Assembly (NCBI GenBank): GCA_009801085.1
Contig: VNWV01000008.1
Location: 1,922,001-1,986,000 of the forward strand
DNA from: Lasiodiplodia sp. COLG20
Taxonomy: Eukaryota > Ascomycota > Dothideomycetes > Botryosphaeriales > Botryosphaeriaceae
Length of the DNA: 64,000 nt
Direction of reading: 5' to 3'
The position numbers and the translations under genes are program-made. The notes under the pieces are model-generated. The model worked only from the letters and a program-made list of their open reading frames with translations. It did no database searches and had not been told where the DNA came from. This document shows, piece by piece, positions 47,089-58,831 of this stretch. The first letter of the stretch is position 1. Each line of letters opens with the position of its first letter.

Positions 47089-49240
47089 ATGCTCAGGAAG
47101 ATCCTCTGCAGCAGCGCCGCCGCGGCACTCCTCTCGGCGTCTGGTGTGTCGGCATTCATGAAGTTGCCGCTCAACGCAAGAGGCGTTCCGGTCGATGCCA
47201 TCGATGTCAAGACCATCGTGTCGCCAACCAATGTCACTATTCGCTATAAGGAGCCGGGCAAGGCGGGCATCTGCGAGACGACTCCTGGCGTCAATTCGTA
47301 GGTTTAGCACTCCAAGCAGGCTGTCTTGAGCTTCGCCGCTGACTGTCCAGCTACTCTGGGTACATCGACATTGCTCCAAATGTGCATACCTTTTTCTGGT
47401 TTTTCGGTAGGCTCCAGATCAGAGTTGTATAATCGAGTGCTAAGTGCTGCAGAGTCAAGAAGAGACCCCGCCAACGACCCCATCACTTTGTGGTTGAACG
47501 GTGGCCCTGGCTCCGACTCCTTGATCGGACTGTTTGCAGGTGGATATGGACTCGTCAAGAGCTCGGCGCGTCCATGGCTGACCATTTCTGTCCAGAGCTC
47601 GGCCCTTGCAATATCACCGAGAACCTAGCCTCAAACCTGAACCCGTACTCGTGGACTGAGGTATCCAATCTGCTCTTTCTCAGCCAGCCGCTTGGCACCG
47701 GGTTTTCGTACGCTGAGGAGCGTGTTGGAAGGCTGGACCCCAGTACCGGCTTCATCCACCCGGGCAACGAAAGCGCCGCAGCCGGCCGGTATCCTGTGAC
47801 CAACGCAACCGAGGTCGATACGACGGACTTGGCGGCGGTTGCGGCATATCACGTCCTGCAAGGCTTCTTGAGTGCTCTCCCAATGCTTGACAGCAAAGTC
47901 GAGAGCAGGGAATTCAACTTGTGGACGGAGAGCTATGGGTGAGTAGACGTCTTGATCGCTCGAGTAAATGCTGACGGCATGCCAGCGGCCACTACGGGCC
48001 TGCTTTCTTCAAATACTTCTATGAGCAGAACGAAGCCATTGCCAACGGGTCAGCACTGGGCGTCCAGCTGAATTTCAACTCTCTCGGCGTAGGTTTTCAA
48101 ATTGGCAAGAAGGGAACGAATCTAAAAAGGAGATAGATCGGGAACGGCATCATCGATGAGGCCATCCAGGTTCCGCACTATCCCGAATTTGCTGTCAACA
48201 ACACGTACGGCATCAAAGTCTACAATGACACCGTCTACGACTACGCGCAAATGACGCTCCATATGCCGGGCGGCTGTCTTGACCGTGTTAGTATTCGAAC
48301 CGCCGGTGTGGTATTGACTCATCTAACGCTTGATAAAGCTCGGCGCCTGCCGTACATTGGACAAATCTACCATCGCCGGTAAGGCCATGTGCTCGAGCGC
48401 CCAAGTCATGTGCACAGATAATGTTGAGCGTTTGTACATGGCTTTCGGAGGTAATGCAGATTTGGCCCTTCTCTCGGCCACAGGGCGAAAAATCAAATGC
48501 TGACACGCCGTTCAGACCGCGGTGCCTACGACATCCGCCAGTCGGCAGCAAACCTTGCGCCACCCATGTACTTTGAACACTACCTGAACCAAGACTGGGT
48601 CCAAAACGCCATCGGAGGTACGCTTAAAAACTCATCCCGTCGCGAGATCCGAGGGGGTAAAAGGAAGCAAGGCAGGATAGAAATGGCTAACCAATCCAAA
48701 TCGGCCTGACCAGTCAACCTCAACTACACCAAATCCAACAACGAAATCTTCACCGCCTTCCAGCAAGCCGGCGACCTGGCCTACGACCACTTCCTCACCG
48801 ACATCGAGGAGCTGCTCGCGGCGGGCGTGCGCGTGGCCCTCTACTACGGCGACGCCGACTACCTCTGCAACTGGTTCGGCGGCGAGGCCGTCTCGCTGGC
48901 CGTCGAGTACGCCCACGCCGCCGAGTTCCGCGGCGCCGGCTACGCCCCCTTCGTCGTCGGCGGCGCCGAGTACGGCGTCGTGCGCCAGTACGGCAACTTC
49001 TCCTTCATGCGCATCTACGAGGCCGGCCACGTGGTGCCCTACTTCCAGCCTGAGGCCAGCCTGCAGATGTTCAACCGCACCCTCTTCGGCTACGACCTTG
49101 CCACGGGCACCGAGAAGGTGACGGCCGACCTGGAGACGAACGGCTGCCCCAATTCGACGCATACCGAGGCCTCTGTTCCGTTGCCAAACGAGACGGGCAA
49201 GAGGTCGGTGGCGCAGAAGGCGTGCCTGCCGATTCTGTAA
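47089..49240 (+). CDS. Secreted serine carboxypeptidase (family S10)
   Basis: A secreted or vacuolar exopeptidase (562 aa) that removes C-terminal residues at acid pH. Nine exons close exactly: 47089-47297, 47351-47406, 47453-47539, 47596-47938, 47986-48088, 48137-48286, 48339-48450, 48516-48617 and 48714-49240. A signal peptide ([22 protein letters not shown]) is present. Family marks are [16 protein letters not shown], then [11 protein letters not shown] and [15 protein letters not shown]. The catalytic triad is S230 in WTESYGGHYGP, D434 in [11 protein letters not shown] and H493 in [11 protein letters not shown]. Many Asn-X-Ser/Thr sites suggest heavy glycosylation. One intron uses a less common GTTAGT donor. 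It has no close neighbour; the nearest coding gene is over 3 kb away. Confidence 0.93.
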
Positions 49241-52200
49241 GTGAACATTGCCTTGGCTTTTCTTCTCTCTCGTACATATGTGTTCTCTTTGTCCCCTTTT
49301 TCGCTCTTGAGCGATTTTTGTAAATAGACTGTAAGTGAATGTGATACTAGAATATCCCTGGAATGTGCCAGAATAGCTTATCTCGAGACAGAATGGCGTC
49401 TGCTCTCACTTGTCAGTTATTTTACTACAACTTGACCCTCAAAGCCACCTTCGGGTGCCTTCTCTCGTGCTGGTGGTTAATTTCAAAGCACCGTAGTTAG
49501 TCGGTCTACGTAGAAAGTCTCAAGATCCCCCCTCTCAAAATTGTTGAAGCTTACACCCGAATATCCTTGCGAAGGATTGGAGGTTTTCTTTGGTATCTGG
49601 GCGTTGTCGAGAGTGAACTATCTCGTGGGAAAAGGAGAAGAAGATATTTCCTACGACTCGCCCGAGTACGAACAAATCTCGATTCAGTGACTTAATGAGG
49701 GCCGTTTAGGTGGCCTTTGCAGCGCAACTGACTTCCTCACCTACTCTGCACAAGGCCGTCTGCAGTTGTCATTATCTAGAAATCGATAAACTCACTCTTG
49801 TTGAGCCCAACTCTTATGTTGCTCTTTGTGTTATTCCAGGTGACGATAACTTTCGCTATTTGGTATGGCTTATCTCCAGAAACCCACAAGATACACTTGA
49901 AATGTTCTAGACCTAAGTGAAGTGTTTGCTCTTCCTTGCATGGTCAGTAGAAGTCATCGTCCGAGCGTAGATATCTAATTGTTAATTTTACATATACGTC
50001 GATATAATGGCTTCAGCTACCCATGACACGAGCGGCAATGTTTACCATTTGCCTGCTCAAATCGCTTACTCCCCACCATCGATCCACAGCCGGCGAACAG
50101 TGACTTCGAGTTGCCACCTGATTCCCTTCCCTTTTTTCCACAGAAGTAGCGGTGTTACTGTCTGCTGATTGCTTTGCAGCTCATCGTCGACCCTGAAGCG
50201 AGTCTACGAGACTAGCAGTCTTTGGTGTGCTGAGATCGATCAATTTTTTGAAGTCCATCCCCAGCTTCATGGTCTATTACTTGCTTGTCAGAGCTCCCTC
50301 GTCATGTACGGCACCACGGGCCTCCTCTTTACCATCCGAAGGATTCGGATTCAAGGCGGCCTGTAAGTCATCTAGTGCGACGCGCTGAGTGGCGACACGT
50401 CGCGAAGGGAGCCGTGCAATCAAACGATAGCGCGGAGTAGAACTGGCCGACGACTCAGTTTTGAAGGAGCGAGGTTGTCAGTTACGACAGTCGGGCCCAA
50501 AGCTGAAATGATGGATAAAAACATGGAGAGAAGGCCTGAAACAAGTCACAGCCCCCTCAAGATAACCTCAAAGAGCGTTAAGCTCAAAGGCAGTACACAA
50601 TATGTACAGTTAAGAGGATCAAACAACCAGGGCGATTGGTCCAAACTCTAAATGGGGCTATTCTTGGAGAAATTGGCAAGCTTCTGGAACATGTCAAGAA
50701 TCGGCCCGTGTCTCTTTCGGGTAGGGCTGTGCCAGATACGGAGGCAGTGCTCCGGCGGGAGCGTCGGCTGCGGTATGCCGCGCACGGGGCGGCTGACCTA
50801 AGTTACTGTTGAAGTAGCGCAGGCTGGAACGGCGGTGCTGACGAAACAAGGCGGGCTCGGCGTTGTCAGGATACCAAGTGTTGCGTCAATGCCAATGCAT
50901 GGCTATAACGGCGATCAGCGTCACGACGGCAGTGCTAGATGGGCGGTGTTCGCCAAAAGGCCTGGCGCAGCGTTGCCAAGTCCATGGAGATAGGCATGTT
51001 CCGTCTCGCGAACGCATCGTTGTGAAGTTGTTGGTCCCACCTTTTGTTGCAGCGAATAGCACAGCCTGAAGTACGGCGATCCGCTCGACAGGACGATCTG
51101 CGGGGCAGACGAGGGCGCAGTCCGCATCGCCGGGAAGGTGGAGTATGAGGCAGTACGACATGGCACAGGGCATCCATGACTCGCAAGACCCTTTCTTCAG
51201 GGAAAGGGCCTGCGAACCGTCACTGGCCAATTAGAGCCACGATGGACATTCGCTCAGATGGTGGTTGCGAGTAGAGCAGAGGTGCTGTAGCACTTGGCAG
51301 AGAGGAGAGTCATGTCGAGCTCGGCTCGTGTTTCCGAGTCAATCTGGCTCGATGGGGGTTTCCATATGGTGCCAAGGCTAAGGCTGGTTCCGCTGACAGT
51401 GGTAGAGGCCAAGCATCGCGAGAGGCTGCCGAGAGCGTTGACGACGACGAGGTGTACGTTTGAGGCAGGTCTTGTGAGTATTGTCAGCCCACAGACACTT
51501 TCTGACAGCAGGGGAAAGTATAGGGGATGCTGGAATTAAACTCAAAGATTAGGCTTCGCGATCGCCCAATGCTTAGCGCCGCGCCGCTGTGAGACGGCGG
51601 CGTGTCAGCTGCCAAGATGCGTGGAATACGATGGCGCAGCAGCACAGCCAGCGCAAACACAGCCGTCCTATCGTGAACATGTTGTGTGTTGTCGCAAAGA
51701 CGTGAAGGGGAGGAGTTGGAGAGAGGGTGAAAAGAGGAAGGTCCTGGCCTTGGCGAACGCAGGAGGGAAGGAAGGAAGGAACGAGGGAAGGAGGCGCGCC
51801 TTCTTTTCTCGCCCAAGTCGCATCTGCCGCCTCAAACACTCCGCTCTCCGCTCTCATCTCCCTCTCCTCCACGATGCACCCCGTCGCCAAGGCCGAAACG
51901 CTGGCCGCGTGGCCTTGCTCTCCGCCGTTCGGTACCGAGTCGCACGTTCGGCTGTCGAGTCAGCCTGTTCCAGCTTGCAATAACACCCCCGTACCGTGAT
52001 TATTTCTACCTTTCCCCGGGTTGGTGGAAATGCAAGAGGCTTCAAGTGCCGCGTGCTCGGCCCATCAAACGGTGGCGTAGTGTAGCCAGCGCCATGGCCT
52101 CAGCCTCGTTGCTCCTGCATTCGCTCTTCTGTTCTCTCAAACAGCCTGCCAAGTCTCCCTCATTCGGAGCCATATGCCAAGCTCTGGGTCTGGTCATTGA

Positions 52201-52302
52201 ATGGAAATCCCCGCTTGCCAGCTGGAATTGAGGTCTGATCCAAGCTTACCGTATCTTGGACGAGTTTGGGCCTTCTGCTGCCTATACACGTTTCTACAGT
52301 CT
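49241..52302. other. Gene-poor region
   Basis: About 3 kb with no supported gene. Short frames between 50860 and 51990 overlap on both strands and lack motifs. A purine-rich tract lies near 51700-51790. The right end leads into the carbonic anhydrase promoter. Confidence 0.45.
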
Positions 52303-52308
52303 TATAAA
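52303..52308 (+). promoter_or_regulatory. TATA box of the carbonic anhydrase gene
   Basis: TATAAA lies 123 bp upstream of the start codon and is followed by a pyrimidine-rich, ATCATCAACACTCAGC-like leader, a typical layout for a regulated fungal promoter. Confidence 0.5.
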
Positions 52309-52430
52309 GCCTCCGCCCCTCTCATGCACTTCACCATCATCAACACTCAGCACTCTCCAGCACCCCTGCCTTGAAGCTTTAGGCCTCCAAACATCTTCAC
52401 CAAGCATATATACTTCCTACTTCGGCTAAA

Positions 52431-53351
52431 ATGCTTGCCTACTTTGTTCCATTGGCAGCTTTCCTGCCCGCCATCCTTGCCTGCCCCGATCACTCCAACT
52501 CCGCTTCCAACGCCATCTACAAGCGTCAAAACATTCCTGATACCGGAAATGGCGCGTGGACTACTCGGAACTCCAGCTCCAGGGACTGGGCATACGAGGC
52601 TTCCTATGACTGGGGCCGCATCAGTGCCGGTAAGTTCGCGTGTGACCTGCGCAAACATACAATATGCTTACGGACAACAGACTATGAGCTCTGCCAGACC
52701 GGCACCCAACAATCTCCCATCAATCTGGATACCGCTGTCTTGGGCAACAAGGTCCACACCCCGTACTTCACCGGCTACAAGGGCGCGTGGGCCGGCCAGT
52801 ACTTCAACTGGGGCTACGGCTCCGCCTTCAGCATCGACCACCCGGAGGGCGATTACTCGCAGCTGCCGTCGATGGAGTTCGACAACCAGACTGTCTACAT
52901 GATCGGCTGGCACATCCACGCCCCTGGCGACCACCGCATCGACGGCAAATCGACCAGGGCCGAGCTGCACCTGGTGCACGTCGACGACGAGGGCCACGAG
53001 AAGGCCGTGCTGGGCTTCATGATGGACCCCACCGGTGGCCTCGACGACACGACCTACAACTCGAGCTTCATCGACCAGCTTCCCTCGCCCATGCTGCACT
53101 TCAACGAGACCAACCGCCAGCTCGCCATGGAGATGCGCTTCGACCTCGCCCTCGACGAGGTCAACGGCTTCGACGACTTCTGGACCTACAAAGGCAGCTT
53201 GACCAGCCCGCCCTGTCACGAGGGTCTCCGCTGGTTCGTCGCCAGGGACAAGATGCTGACCAGTGTGCCTCAGATGCGCGAGATTCTGCGCGTCAGCACC
53301 TTCTCTGCCCGCGAAATCCAGCAGGAGTGGCTGCACGGTGTCAATGTGTAG
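52431..53351 (+). CDS. Secreted alpha-class carbonic anhydrase
   Basis: An extracellular zinc enzyme (289 aa) that interconverts CO2 and bicarbonate. Exons are 52431-52629 and 52681-53351; the 51 nt intron (GTAAGT...ACAG) has no stop and keeps frame. A signal peptide ends near ILA-CPDH and a Kex2-like KR site lies at 31-32. The zinc histidines are H144 and H146 (GWHIHAPGDH) and H163 (ELHLVHVD). CQTGTQQSPINLDT is the family's N-terminal mark, and GSLTSPPCHEGLRW holds the gatekeeper Thr. The usual Glu beside the active-site His is Asp here (D150). Several Asn-X-Thr/Ser sites are present. A TATA box lies upstream. Confidence 0.93.
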   Translation: MLAYFVPLAAFLPAILACPDHSNSASNAIYKRQNIPDTGNGAWTTRNSSSRDWAYEASYDWGRISAGKFACDLRKHTICLRTTDYELCQTGTQQSPINLDTAVLGNKVHTPYFTGYKGAWAGQYFNWGYGSAFSIDHPEGDYSQLPSMEFDNQTVYMIGWHIHAPGDHRIDGKSTRAELHLVHVDDEGHEKAVLGFMMDPTGGLDDTTYNSSFIDQLPSPMLHFNETNRQLAMEMRFDLALDEVNGFDDFWTYKGSLTSPPCHEGLRWFVARDKMLTSVPQMREILRVSTFSAREIQQEWLHGVNV

Positions 53352-54301
53352 GTGGACAGCTTGACGCGGTGATGACGGTATGACGGAGGCACTTTGGTAG
53401 ACTGGTCGGAGGCGCAAAGTGGGCTTGGCTTGAAGGGGGTGGCGGCTTTTGTGGATTCTGTTCGACTTTGCATGTTTTTGTTTTCATCTTCTTCTGTGAA
53501 TATTGGTCTGTTTTCCACTCTTCAAATTGTAAATATACACTCTAGCACCAACATTTTCAACTTACCTGTCTGGCTTATTCTCCACCTTGAAGTGAAGAAC
53601 AATCATCCTTCTCAAGTCACTCAGCGCTAAACTATCAACATGGGCCAGGTTCTTGGATGTGCCGGAATGCAACGACACAGTAAGACAGCGAGAAAATGTC
53701 TCTTGTAAGACGAGGGTGTGCTGTCTGCGCTACTCACGAGGTAACATGATAGACTTTCTTGGACGGCGTGAGGGCGGAGGTCTTGGCAGCTGTCTGGGTG
53801 CCAAGGAAGAGGTAAGCTGAGATAATTGGGCGGAAAGAAATTCGTTGGTTTCCGCCGCCAAGGCAGTATACGATGCAGGGGTGAGCTTCGTTTAACGGCA
53901 CGGATGGATACTGCAGCCGAAGCCTACCGTGAATTTGCTTTTCGCTCGTGCCATGGATAGCAACCCGGACGGAGGATGTAAAATTAGCAATTCTGCATCC
54001 ACATCCGGAGGATAACTTCCATGTTGCTTCTCGCAAGAAAAATGTGGAAGCAGAGTTGCCCTTTGTCTGGGGCCCTGATATTCCTCGCGCTAACCTTCGA
54101 CTATGATACCCCACTTTATATTGTCGGAGATTGCCGCAAGGATGATTGAGTCAGGGTGGCTGCTGTTGAGTTCCGGAACCGGTTGCTAAGAGAAAGAGAA
54201 TGAGAATGAGAATGAGAAAGCGGACAACAAACTATACGAGATACATTTTGCAGTATTCCATCATCTGTCTCTCGCGTCGGTTGCTCTTAATCCACATACA
54301 G
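53352..54301. other. Convergent intergenic region
   Basis: 3' flanks of the carbonic anhydrase and the MFS gene. It contains a short AATGAG repeat (about 54196-54219). No gene was supported. Confidence 0.5.
54196..54219 (+). repeat. Hexanucleotide AATGAG microsatellite
   Basis: About four tandem copies of GAGAAT/AATGAG lie just beyond the stop codon of the MFS gene, probably in or near its 3' UTR. Confidence 0.7.
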
Positions 54302-56128
54302 CTAATATATATATCGAAAGTTCAAGTTCTCCTTGTCCGTCAAGTCGCTGAAAGCCGTGCTGTCCATTTCTACCTCTTGGCGCCCAGGGTCGGCTGTGCT
54401 CTCGATGTTTTGCAGTTGATCTCGCTTACGATTCTCTCTCCGCAAAAGAAACCATAGCAGGCTCACTACTACAACCTCAAGCAAATGAGACACAATCATA
54501 CTCCAGATGCCGAGGCTATATACGGGTGCTTGGTTTTCTTTGTAAAAGAAAGGGCCTGCAATATTCCCAACGCAATACCCGACAAACAAACACGCGTTGG
54601 CCACGACCTTTTTGGTGTGGCCTGCGATGTTGCCAGTTGTCAGAGCAAGGAGCATGACAAAAGATGCATTGTACGAGCCGGTCAACTGGAACTCCCGTTA
54701 GCACAATGGGAGTATACAAAATGCCTGGAATGGAAATCCTCACGTAGTAGCAGATTAACCGCCCAACTTTCTGTTCCGTTGAGACGAATCGCATGCCGAA
54801 TGTCGCGGCAACATTGGGGGCCAGGAAAACCAAAAGCATGAGGCACCTTCTGTTTCCAGGTATCTTGTTGTTGATAAAGACGCACGCAAGGATTACAAAA
54901 GATATGAAAGCGCCGTAGGGAATCTGAAGGAGGTTTGTTCCAACTATGATTGTGAGCGCCCATCTTTCATTTTGGAGAGACACTGTAAACTTACGTGTGG
55001 AGTAGCCGAATCCCTTCACAATCAACGTCCCAAAGTTTGTTATTCCGCCGTTGACCATAGCTTGTAGCAAAGCAATCATGAAAAACAGGAACACCTTAAC
55101 GTCTGTCACGGCTTCCACCATCTGATAGAGCTTGAACTGCTTGTTCTCCACTCCAGTCTGATTTTCACGGAGGCGCTCCACAGCCATCTTTCTTTGTTTC
55201 AAAGACAAGACCGGGGCAGTTACTGGGGAGTCGGGCAGTAAGAAGAACATGACAATACCCCAAGCAGAGCATAGTGCACCGACAATCAGGAACTCATACT
55301 TCCAGCTTGGGAGTACGTGACGAATTTGCCCAATTCCGTAGCCCAGGAGGCCACCGCCCGCAATTCCAAGACCGAGTGACGTGTACCAGAGGCCGATCCG
55401 GATCGGTTGTTCTCGCCGTGTGTACCACATGACGGTGATGATCATGAATGCTGGATCCGCACAGGCTTCTGCGGCACCACTAAGCGCCCGAAGAGCGGCC
55501 AGCGAGGCAAAATTAGTCGCGGCCGCCTGGAGCATGAGGAGAACGCCCCATGCAATGATATTGATGCTTAGGTATTTGCCAATTGGATATCGTTGCATCA
55601 GAAGGTTGGTCGGTAACGCCCAGATCATGAATCCGAAGTAGAAGATTGAGGACAACCAGCTGTATTCGTTGCCGACGAGGTGGAGATCTTCCGAGATGCC
55701 AAAAATCGCAGCGTAAGAGAGCGTAGTCTTGTCGAGCTACTTTTTTGGTCAGCCACTATTGTCGCATGCTGGAAAGCATGGGCAGTGAAGAGAGAGGTTT
55801 TACGGTCACCTCCACTACTCTTTGAATAGAAGGAAGGGCTTACATAGAAGAAGACGTAACAAACGGATAGATACGGGAGAATCATCCAGTCAATCTTCCT
55901 GATGAGTTCCTTTTCTTCGGCTGGGTCGTGCGGTTGACTGATCTCGTCGACATCACTGAAAAGAGCAAGCGCGGTGTCTGCACTGCCTCGAGCGCTCTTG
56001 AATTTCCTGTGTCTGAGATCGTCGGCATCGGCATCTTCGATATGAAGGGTAGACAGTTTGATTCTGTCGGTTCCCCCATCACTAGGGGCGGCGGCGGTGG
56101 TCGTCGTACGGTGCGCGCTCATGCTCAT
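54302..56128 (-). CDS. MFS transporter, allantoate permease (DAL5-like) family
   Basis: An anion:cation symporter-type membrane protein (536 aa, 12 helices expected). Exons 56128-55844, 55736-54995, 54943-54744 and 54685-54302 total 537 codons. The signature region is IDWMILPYLSVCYVFFY, then LDKTTLSYAAIFGISEDLHL and NEYSWLSSIFYFGFMIWALP, typical of fungal allantoate, nicotinate and vitamin permeases. The second half begins DVKVFLFFMIALLQAMVNGG. The C-terminal half keeps LTGSYNASFVMLLALTTGNI and GYCVGNIAGPFFY. Substrates of this family are usually organic anions such as allantoate, pantothenate or biotin precursors. None can be assigned. There is no enzyme gene next to it to suggest a pathway. 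Confidence 0.92.
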
Positions 56129-58831
56129 ATGTCAGCAGTATTCGCAGATGGTATTGTTTGATACGAGTTCGTTCTCAATCAACTTGGAGGAAATTGTTGT
56201 CATGGGGGGCTTGAAAAGGATGCGAGAAGGGAGGCGTTATACCTGTCGTAGGTGAGATTTGTTCTATCTCCTTAACACCCCACTACTAAGGCCTGAAGAT
56301 AGCCGGATTACACTTTTCCGAATCTCTCCCCACGGGGAAAACTACTGATCTACACATATTCGTCTGTATGTGGGGTACGCGGGGCATTACTCCTCGATGT
56401 GATAGGATAGCGAACGTCTAAGCTCGAGCCCCGCTTCTCGGAACCCTTGTATCATTCAAGCTTTGGCGGAAAAGCTTGCCGAACAATGGAGGTGTCTCTT
56501 TAGGGTCTTCCGTTGGAGATGAGGTCGGAAAAGCTTTTGTTGACATCAGTTCTGATGGGAAACGCCGGATGACATTTTATTTCGCATGCCGCGGACGTGC
56601 AATAAAATTGGTTTTCGTAAACGACAATATTTGTACACATGATGGTAATTGACCGACTCACTGTTAGCTATAACGATTGGCAGCTAGTCGAGATACCGCA
56701 TGCTTTTCTGATCTCTTCTCCTTTTTTTTTTTTTTTTTGCTATCCTCTACCAATGAAATCCTTCTGCCAGCTAGTAATATAGTTATCATCTTGCTAAAAT
56801 GCTTTAAACACCAGCCTGTCGTTGAATTGCTCCGCTCTACTATCAGGATTCATATTTATGAGAACTCAAGTCCAGTAACAAGACCAATTCGGGAATATTG
56901 CCCTCACTTAAGACTTAGCCACGATTTCGATGCTGCTTGGGAATTTGGTCCTCGTTAGTGACATTTTAGTTTTAAGTTTTGAGCCTCGGTCAATGCTGAG
57001 ATGGCCGGTACGTTTCAGTGGGTAGAACGTGGCTCTTTCCTTGAAAGGTAAGTGTTCGTCCTATGAGTCGCGCGGGGCATGTGTACATTTTCTGAGACGA
57101 GACATGACTTGGACATCCTGGACACCAATAAAGCTGATGGATTTGTTTATTCTTTAGGAAGATGATACATATCGCCTGATTAGCGCCCAACCAGGCCCGA
57201 TGATTTCAACAGTGAGACGCATGCGCGCAGCGAGGCCCAATCGCGGTTTCGACACCAACAAATTCCCTTCCTATGAAGACGTAACACCAGAAACCCCTCA
57301 AATCAAGAGTGACGCCGTACCCTCAGCCCGCCACCTTTCCCCTCCATCATCCAATCCCTTGCATTCCCTTTCCCTGGATGTACGCACAACCAAAAAACAA
57401 ACAGTAATCCGCCACCACCGGCCACGAGACCGTCGTCATCACCCACCAATCACCACGGCGCGACCACATGGCGTCCACAAACACGTCTCGCTTACCCATC
57501 TCCCTCGGCCCCCATGCAGTCGCAGATCCGCGGTCTGTACACCTACCAAACGTCATCCACAGTGCTATCTGTGACGCAGAAATCTGAACCGCACGCCGCC
57601 GACCCAACGCTCCGAAACCCGTCGAACTGGCTTCCCACGACCTGTGCACGCTGGCCACCCTGCGCCACACTCCTGCTAGTAGAGGGCGCGACTGATCGGG
57701 CGCGCACCACCAGCTCCTGCATCTTGACGCAACCCCGCCTCAGCCCTCACATCGCGAGAATGGGGAGAGCGCAGAAAATGTGTGTGCCCAAGGGCGCGAG
57801 AAGAGCTCTCCACGTGTCCTACCGGCTACGTGGTGAAGGACATGGAACGAACTCGAATTCTGTCAGAAAAGGCCCAGTGATGGGGCATCCTGCATATGCA
57901 CTGCATGGCCCCCAAAATCTTGTGTATACACTATGATGTCATGGAGATTGGACGATAACGGTGCTGCCGCTTGCCGTCGTCGCCTGCCGAAGGCGATGGG
58001 AGTGTCAGGAGTGAGGGAAGCGGAGGGTGAGGAGCACGTACATGTGCGGTATGCTAGTAGCCGTGCTGTGCCAATCACTTCGCTTTCTTTTGGCAATGCA
58101 CGAGCGGGCTATTTGTGCGTTCGTTGATTTGTTGCCGCTTGTGCCGCTGTACTTTCAATTGTCTTTGCTTCAGGATAGCAGAGGCAAAAAGGGAACACGC
58201 TAAGAAGTGGGAGAACGGGCTGAGAGAGCAAAAGAAATAGAGAAAGATCCCGTCGCTTTGCTTGCTTTAGTCTCCCCTTCGAGAAGGGAAAGGCAGAAAG
58301 AAATATAGACAGATAGAGAACAGAAGCAGGTATAGCCTCGTGGCCTGACTGTACTCCCGTTTGTCCTTCCCACCGCCACTCTCCACTTCTCGAAAGTATC
58401 CATAGAACAAAAAGAGGGCGAACGCACAGCGCAAGCCTGCAGCGAGCGTTCCCAACGCAAGAAGATGATCAAAACCCTCGCGAAACCACGACGATAGGAA
58501 AGAACACCCCTTCTCTTCTAATGCAAGAAATATATGCAGCCATGAGCTTCCCTATCTCCAATGCCACGCTTTCATCAGAAATAAAAAATCAAGTTACGCT
58601 CCCCACACACCTCGAACCCATCCAAAGAATCCAGAAAAGTCTCCGTGTCCCTTCCCGTCTGGCCTGTGACACTAACTCCGGTCCCAACGATATCATGTCT
58701 CCCTGTCCAGTAAAGAAAGTTCGGCCCAATCCACACCCCTATCAGTACACACATCCATCCGGCTCCAAGCGCCCCGAATGGCGCTTCACGCAGATGTTTC
58801 CGCCGTGCCTTCCTACCGCACAATCACAAAA
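56129..58831. other. Intergenic, 2.7 kb
   Basis: Left end: promoter of the MFS gene. Right end: 3' flank of the DUF8035 gene. An 18-nt poly(T) run lies near 56722-56739. Frames at 57200-57940 lack motifs and are open on both strands. Confidence 0.45.

Noticed and set aside
57200..57936. Two overlapping frames in the 57 kb spacer
   Set aside because: Low-complexity Arg/His/Pro/Thr composition, open on both strands, without motifs.
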